Below are positions 58,693-64,000 of a stretch of 64,000 nucleotides of DNA, piece after piece. Location: the NCBI GenBank assembly GCA_035771175.1, contig CM069611.1, positions 16,751,366-16,815,365 of the forward strand, written 5' to 3'. A program made the position numbers and the translations under genes. The notes beneath the pieces are model-generated. The model was not told the DNA's origin. It saw nothing but the letters and a program-made list of their open reading frames with translations, and ran no database searches. This stretch comes from Paratinospora sagittata. Its lineage: Eukaryota; Streptophyta; Magnoliopsida; Ranunculales; Menispermaceae. Every line of letters starts with the position of its first letter. Positions within the stretch are counted from its first letter, which is position 1.

Positions 58693-60110
58693 GTGAATGA
58701 TGAAGATAGAGAGATTTTGGTCGGATTATTGCCAGATGAGAAGGAGACCAGCGGGGTGAGACTAGAAGACATCCCCATTGTTAGGGACTTTCCAGATGTG
58801 TTCCCTAGAGATCTTCCTAGCTTGCCGCCGAAGAGAGAAATCGACTTCATTATCGAGCTGATTCCCGGCACAAAGCCTATCTCTATGGCACCATATAGAA
58901 TGGCACCTGCTGAGTTGAGAGAGTTGCAGAAACAGCTTGAGGAGCTGTTGGCAAAGGGCTTTATATGCCCAAGTGTGTCACCCTAGGGAGCCCTGGTGCT
59001 TTTTGTGACAAAGAAAGATGGGAGCTTGCGGTTGCGCATCGACTACCACCAGTTGAATAAGGTGACCATCAAAAACAAGTATCCTCTTCCAAGGATTGAT
59101 GATCTGTTTGATCAACTGAGGGGAGCAAAAAAAATTTTGAAGATTGATTTGCACTTAGGCTACCATCAATTGAGAATCTGGGATGAGGACGTGCCTAAGA
59201 CCGCATTTAGAACCCGTTACGGACATTATGAGTTTCTTGTGATGTCGTTTGGTGTAACTAACGCCCCGGTGATGTTCATGGATCTGATGCAGAGGGTCTT
59301 TAGGCAGTATCTGGATAAGTTTATCATCATCTTCATAAAGGACATCCTGGTGTATTCCAAGACTTGGGCATAGCACAGGGAACTTCTCAGAGTAGCCTTG
59401 CAGATTCTGAGGGAGCACTGGCTATATGCCAAACTGAGTAAATGCGGGTTTTGGATCACCGAGGTGAAGTTCTTGGATCATGTGGTGAGTTCAGAGGGGA
59501 TTTCAGTTGATCCGTCTAAGGTTGAAGTCGTTATCAGTTGGCCTAGACCTACCACAGTGACCGAGATCAAGAGCCTTTTGGGGTTAGCAGGTTATTACCG
59601 GAGGTTTGTGCAGGGCTTCTCCAAGTTGGTTGCAACTCTTACTAGGCTTACCTAGAAAGATGCGCCCTTTGTATGGGTTGATGAATGTGAGGATGCCTTC
59701 CTAGAGCTGAAGAAGAGATTGACATCTGTGCCAGTTTTGATCTTGCCAGAGTCTAGTCGGGAGTTGGTTATCTACACTGATGCCTGTCGTATCGGCTTGG
59801 GGTGTGTATTGATGCAAAAGGATAGGACTATTGCTTATACATCGTGGCAGCTGAAGGTGCATAAGAAGAACTATCATGTTCACGACTTAGAGCTGGCCAC
59901 AGTGGTATTTGCTCTGAAGATTTGGAGGCATTATCTGTATGGTGAGAGATTCACCTTGTATTCTGACCACAAAAGCCTCAAGTATTTGTTTACTTAGAAG
60001 GAATTGAATATGAAACAAAGAAGGTGGTTAGAACTCCTGAAGGATTATGATTTCACATTGAAATACCATCCTGGGAAAGCCAATGTGGTAGCTGACGCCC
60101 TGAGCAGGAA
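58693..60110 (+). pseudogene. Element E reverse transcriptase and RNase H
   Basis: [53 protein letters not shown] and [16 protein letters not shown] are clear. The active site reads [12 protein letters not shown] where the family has FVDDILVYS, so the first catalytic Asp is Lys. RNase H shows [37 protein letters not shown] and [12 protein letters not shown], then KYHPGKANVVADALSRK. Stops interrupt near 58984, 59371, 59653 and 59996. Confidence 0.9.
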
Positions 60111-61260
60111 GCGGGTAGAGACAGTACTTGTAGCTCGCCAGATGACTGAGGAGTGGAGATTGCTTGAGGCGGCTACTGTGATGAGTGTTTTTGCTACCCC
60201 TTCAGATGAGACTGTAATATGTGCTCAGATGAGGGCTCAGCCTACGCAGATTCAGGAGAATATTGATCAACAGTATTTGGATGTTGAGTATATGTTGTAT
60301 AAGTCTTGGGCCAAAGATAGTGATCATGTTGATTGGCAGATATTGCTTAAGGGTGCTTTGAGATTTAGGGGTCGGTTATGGGTTCCTACAGATCCACAAC
60401 TAAGATAGAGTTTGCTCCAAGAGTCTCACAGATCTCAGTATGCTATTCATCCAGGCGCGACCAAGATGTACCAGGACATGAAGAGGGTATACTAGTGGCC
60501 TGATATGAAGAGAGTCATAGCCGAGTACATTCAAAGATGTGAGATTTGTCAGAGGATTAAGGTTGAGCATTCGAAGCCTGGAGGACATTTGCAACCACTT
60601 GTCATCCCTGGGTGGAAGTGGGAGCACGTTACTATGGATTTTGTTGTAGGACTTCCCAATACCCCAAAGAGACATGATGTTGTATGGGTTGTAGTGGATC
60701 GCCTAACAAAGTTCGCTCATTTTATTCCGATGAACACTAGGGATTCTATGGACAAGCTGAGGGTGTTCTATGTGCGTGAGATTGTCAGATTGCATGGGGT
60801 GCCAGTATCGATAGTGTCAGATAGAGATCTGAGGTTCACCTCGACATTCAGGCAAGGCTTGCAGAGTCAGCTTGGCACTAGACTGAGTCTCAGCACCGCC
60901 TTTCATCCTCAGACAGATGGTCAGTCCGAGAGGTTGATTTCGATCTTGGAGGATACGCTCAAAGCTTATGTCTTTGAGTTCGGTGGGAGTTGAGAGGACT
61001 ATGTGCATCTGTGTGAGTTTGCGTACAACAACAGTTACCAATCAGTATAGGTATGGCTCCTTTTAAGGCCTTGTATGGCAGGCCATGTAGATCTCTGGTG
61101 TGTTGGACGGAGATAGGAGATACCTCGTTGATGGGACCAGTGTTTGTACAAGAGCACACAAAGAAGATCAAGCAGATCAGACATAATTTAAAGACAGCCC
61201 AGGACAGACAGAAGAGTTACGCTGATAATAGGCGTAAGGCCCATAGAGTTTGAAGTGGGA
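60111..61260 (+). pseudogene. Element E integrase
   Basis: The zinc-binding region (AIHPGATKMYQDMKRVY, then CEICQRIKVEHSKPGG) is followed by the catalytic core with MDFVVGLP, SDRDLRFTSTF and FHPQTDGQSERLI, so the three acidic residues are kept. EFAYNNSYQ and MAPFKALYGRPCRSLVCWTE follow across a frameshift near 61045. Stops lie near 60406, 60493 and 60991. Confidence 0.9.
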
Positions 61261-61392
61261 GATGCGGTCTTGTTGAAAGTCTCTCCATAGAACGGCCAGA
61301 CCAGATTTGGGATTAAAGGGAAGCTTGCTCCTAGATTTATTGGGTCATTCAAGATTCTGAAGCGCGTTGGCCCTATAGCGTACCAGTTAGCC

Positions 61393-61701
61393 TTGCCACC
61401 TCAGTTAGCGGCAGTACACAATGTCTTTCATGTGTTGATGTTGAGGAAGTACTACCCTGATCCTACTCATGTCCTAGACTGGAGGCATGTGGACTTGAGA
61501 CAAGATGGAACCTATGATGAGAAACCGGTCATGATCCTTGACAGGAAGGTTCAGAAGCTTCGCAACCGAGAAATTCCTAAGGTGAAATGGCAGTTTCATG
61601 GCGAGGAACAATATACTTGGGAGCGCGAGGATTATATGAAGGAGCATTTCGTCGAGTTCATGGGCCAAGGTAAATTCTTAACCTTAAACCTTAAACTTTG
61701 A
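61393..61701 (+). pseudogene. Element E C-terminal chromodomain-like tail
   Basis: VFHVLMLRKYYPDPTHVLDW, then MILDRKVQKLRNREIPKVKW and YTWEREDYMKEHF. This is the same arrangement as at the end of element B pol, placing E in the chromovirus group. The stop codon is 30 bp before the polypurine tract. Confidence 0.8.
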
Positions 61702-61713
61702 GGACGAAGTTTC

Positions 61714-61730
61714 TTTTAAGGAGGGTGAGA
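61714..61730 (+). other. Polypurine tract of element E
   Basis: TTTTAAGGAGGGTGAGA directly precedes the LTR start TGTAACGCCCC. Confidence 0.85.
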
Positions 61731-62830
61731 TGTAACGCCCCAAAAATTTCTTCCACCTAGCTCATACCTTAACCCATATGTGCTCAACTCTATGTGTCAA
61801 CTCTTGATGTTATGTATATTGCATATTTATGTGTGTATTATGTGTATGATATATGTTACTATGAATTTTATGAGATTTTTGAATGAACCCAGAAATTGGC
61901 TTATTGTCATGCACCTAAAAATAGTTCAAATTCGGTATTCTGCAATATTTTTAAAAATGGTTGATTATTTGATTGTGAATGATAGAGAGTTATTAATTCA
62001 TATTATCAAGGTTGGTGATAATATCATTATTATCATTGATACTATTATGAGTGGCTTATTGGAAAAGCCACATTCAAATAGCTTGTTGAGCAAGTTATGG
62101 CCATGACTTGTAACTTGTTGGGAAGACCAAAATTTAATGCTCTCACTAAAGTACCCAATAAATGTATAAGAATAACCAATGGGTAAATGGATTATATTTG
62201 AATTGGGTGGATGAGAAAAAGGAGATATTTGAACATGTGGTGAGATATGGTTTAGAAGTTGACAAGTGTCACATGAGGAGCATGTAACTACATTAAATTA
62301 TGCTCCAAACCCATTCTCTTTCTCTCCAGCCACATTTTTTAGAGTGAAAGAAGAGAAAAGAAGAGAAAAAGAAAAGAAAAAGAAGAGGAAAGGAAGCTCG
62401 AGTTTGATGTTATTGGTGCTCCAAGGTAAGATTCTTCCAATTTCTTCCATGAAATCTCTTCTTAACCTAAGTTCTAGCTTTGGAATGGTGTATTTCTTGT
62501 TATGGGTTTCGGATTGGAAATAACCCAACCAAGGGTCTTGGGTGTTGTAGCTTGAATAAGCTTGAAAATGGCGAAATTAAAAACCTTAGACCTAAACCCA
62601 CACCTAAATGACGTTTTTCAAGCATTTCACCTAGGTTTTGGGTGAACTTGAGGTTAGGGTTTCATGAGAAACCCTTGAACCCAAAATGAATGTTCTTGAT
62701 TTGGAATTGTAGAGTAATGTAGAGCACTTGAGTAGCATTTTCTCCAAGTTTCATGAAGAAATTGATGGGGTTGCTTTGTAATTGTAATGGCCTAACCTTA
62801 GATTATGGACCTAGGGTTCTCTACACATGA
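61731..62830 (+). repeat. 3' LTR of element E, 5' part only
   Basis: It starts TGTAACGCCCCAAAAATTTC and runs about 1.1 kb. At ACACATGA (62823-62830) it switches to inverted LTR sequence instead of continuing. The inverted copy to the right shows what should have followed. Confidence 0.85.
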
Positions 62831-64000
62831 AGCCATGGCTATACACAATTCATAAATCCACCCAATTCATATTCATGATCCATGATTCCATCTTAATTAA
62901 CAATACAAAACCCCTTAAGCTTTCACCATATCCAATTACAAATTCAACCCACATTATTTCTAAGGTCAAATCTACCATTTATCATCCCAATCAACATAGA
63001 ATCATTACAATCCATTAAGATTCCCAATTCAAGGTTTCATTTGACTATATGTCTCAAATTGGGAAATTTTCCAACATTAGGCCTAGGCCTCAATAATTTA
63101 ATTACAACACATACTATACCCATTTCATGCTCAATTTAGCATAAATTAACTCAATTTAGGTCTAATTAACTAATTCCTATGTCTTTTAGACACATTCATA
63201 TTGATTGAACCAAAAGCCCCAATTTTGGGTAAAGTCTCTACAATGAGACATAGGGCAATTTTATACTAACCATTGGGTTCTACCATGCATATACACAAAT
63301 TAACATCATAAATTATTTACATACATCCATTTAATCAACATAGTTGGCATGCATCATGTGTAGAGAACCCTTGGTCCATAATCTAAGGTTAGGCCACTAT
63401 AAAGCAACCCCACCCCATCAATTTCTTCATGAAACTTGGGAAAAATGCTACCCAAGTGCTCTACATTACTCTACAATTCCAAATCAAGAACATGCATTTC
63501 GGGTTCAAGGGTTTCCCATGAAACTCTAACCTCAAGTTCACCCAGAACCTAAGTGAAATGCTCAGAAAACGTAATTTAGGTGTGGGTTTAGGTCTAAGGT
63601 TCTTAATTTCGCCATCTTCAAGCTTATTCAAGCTATAACACCCAAAACCCTTGGTTGGGTTCTTTCCAATCCGAAACCCATAACAAGAAATACACCATTA
63701 CAAAGCTAGAACTTACGTTGAGATTTCATGAAAGAAATTGGAAGAATCTTACCTTGGAGCACCAACAACATCAAACCCTAGCTTCCTTTCTTCTTCTTCC
63801 TTTCCCCTTCTTTTTCTTTTCTTTTTCTCATCTTTTCTCTTCTTTCACTCTAAAAAACGTGGCTGGAGAGAAAGAGAATGGGTTTGGAGCATAATTTAAT
63901 GTAGAGTCACATGCTCCTCATGTGACACTTGTCAACTTATAAACCATATCTCACCACATGTTCAAATATCACCATTTTCTCATCCACCCAATTCAAATAT
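62831..64000 (-). repeat. Inverted copy of the element E LTR (continues past window)
   Basis: Read on the minus strand, 64000 to 63354 matches 62194-62830 at roughly 92 percent by eye. The next ~300 bp are LTR sequence not otherwise present here. 63054 to 62831 matches 55115-55345 of the 5' LTR. The copy thus bridges the two partial plus-strand LTRs and shows the family LTR is about 3 kb. Confidence 0.85.

Larger units (their letters stand above)
55115..62830 (+). mobile_element. Element E: Ty3/gypsy chromovirus with long LTRs, in NUP85 first visible intron
   Basis: Order: truncated 5' LTR (55115-56766), primer-binding site (56769-56780), gag, protease, RT, RNase H, integrase, chromodomain-like tail, polypurine tract, 3' LTR (61731 onward, cut at 62830). 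Combining the partial LTR copies suggests a full LTR of about 3 kb. The reading frame is broken by about eight stops and two or three frameshifts but is otherwise nearly complete. It is antisense to NUP85. The C-terminal domain type suggests the Tekay/Del group. Confidence 0.9.

Overview
This window is nuclear DNA from a flowering plant, most likely a eudicot. The signs are GT-AG introns in a plant NUP85-type nucleoporin gene, a small plant-specific DUF7722-type gene, tRNA-Met-primed LTR retrotransposons, a hAT relic, SINEs, MITEs and an AT-rich background. All calls come from reading sequence and translations; no database search was run.

Left third (1-24635): a nest of retrotransposons. An old Ty1/copia element (C, 22485-24635) was split by a plus-strand Ty3/gypsy element (A, 1-22484, start cut by the window edge). 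A was invaded in its leader by a minus-strand Ty3/gypsy chromovirus (B, 2687-18717). B carries two solo LTRs: S (3108-5661) in its 3' LTR and T (13920-16682) in its leader ORF, where the 5-bp target duplication ACTGT is intact. B is unusual. Between primer-binding site and gag it has a decayed ORF of about 540 codons, then three hairpins with the invariant loop GTATGGGA at ~120-nt spacing. Element A has two hairpins with the same loop and spacing before its own gag. This shared leader structure is the most interesting signal in the window.

Middle (24636-34619): an intact 81-codon DUF7722-type gene (25287-25532), a Tourist-like MITE candidate, a 1.5-kb foldback element with arms made of ~180-bp repeats, a 5'-truncated LINE end, and a heavily decayed hAT transposase.

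Right half (34620-55097): the minus-strand NUP85 gene. Seventeen consecutive exons (588 codons to the stop) can be placed with canonical splice sites and continuous phase. Only the N-terminal ~125 residues, probably one exon, are missing. One intron is 11.0 kb and holds LINE, SINE and MITE insertions, including a SINE with a clean 14-16-bp target duplication. The 5' intron is at least 10 kb and contains a third Ty3/gypsy chromovirus (E, 55115-62830, plus strand).

Right end (61731-64000): E's 3' LTR stops partway and joins, at an 8-nt microhomology, an inverted copy of the same LTR. This makes a head-to-head palindrome that runs off the window. The only apparently functional protein genes here are NUP85 and the DUF7722-type gene; the rest is retroelement and DNA-transposon debris.
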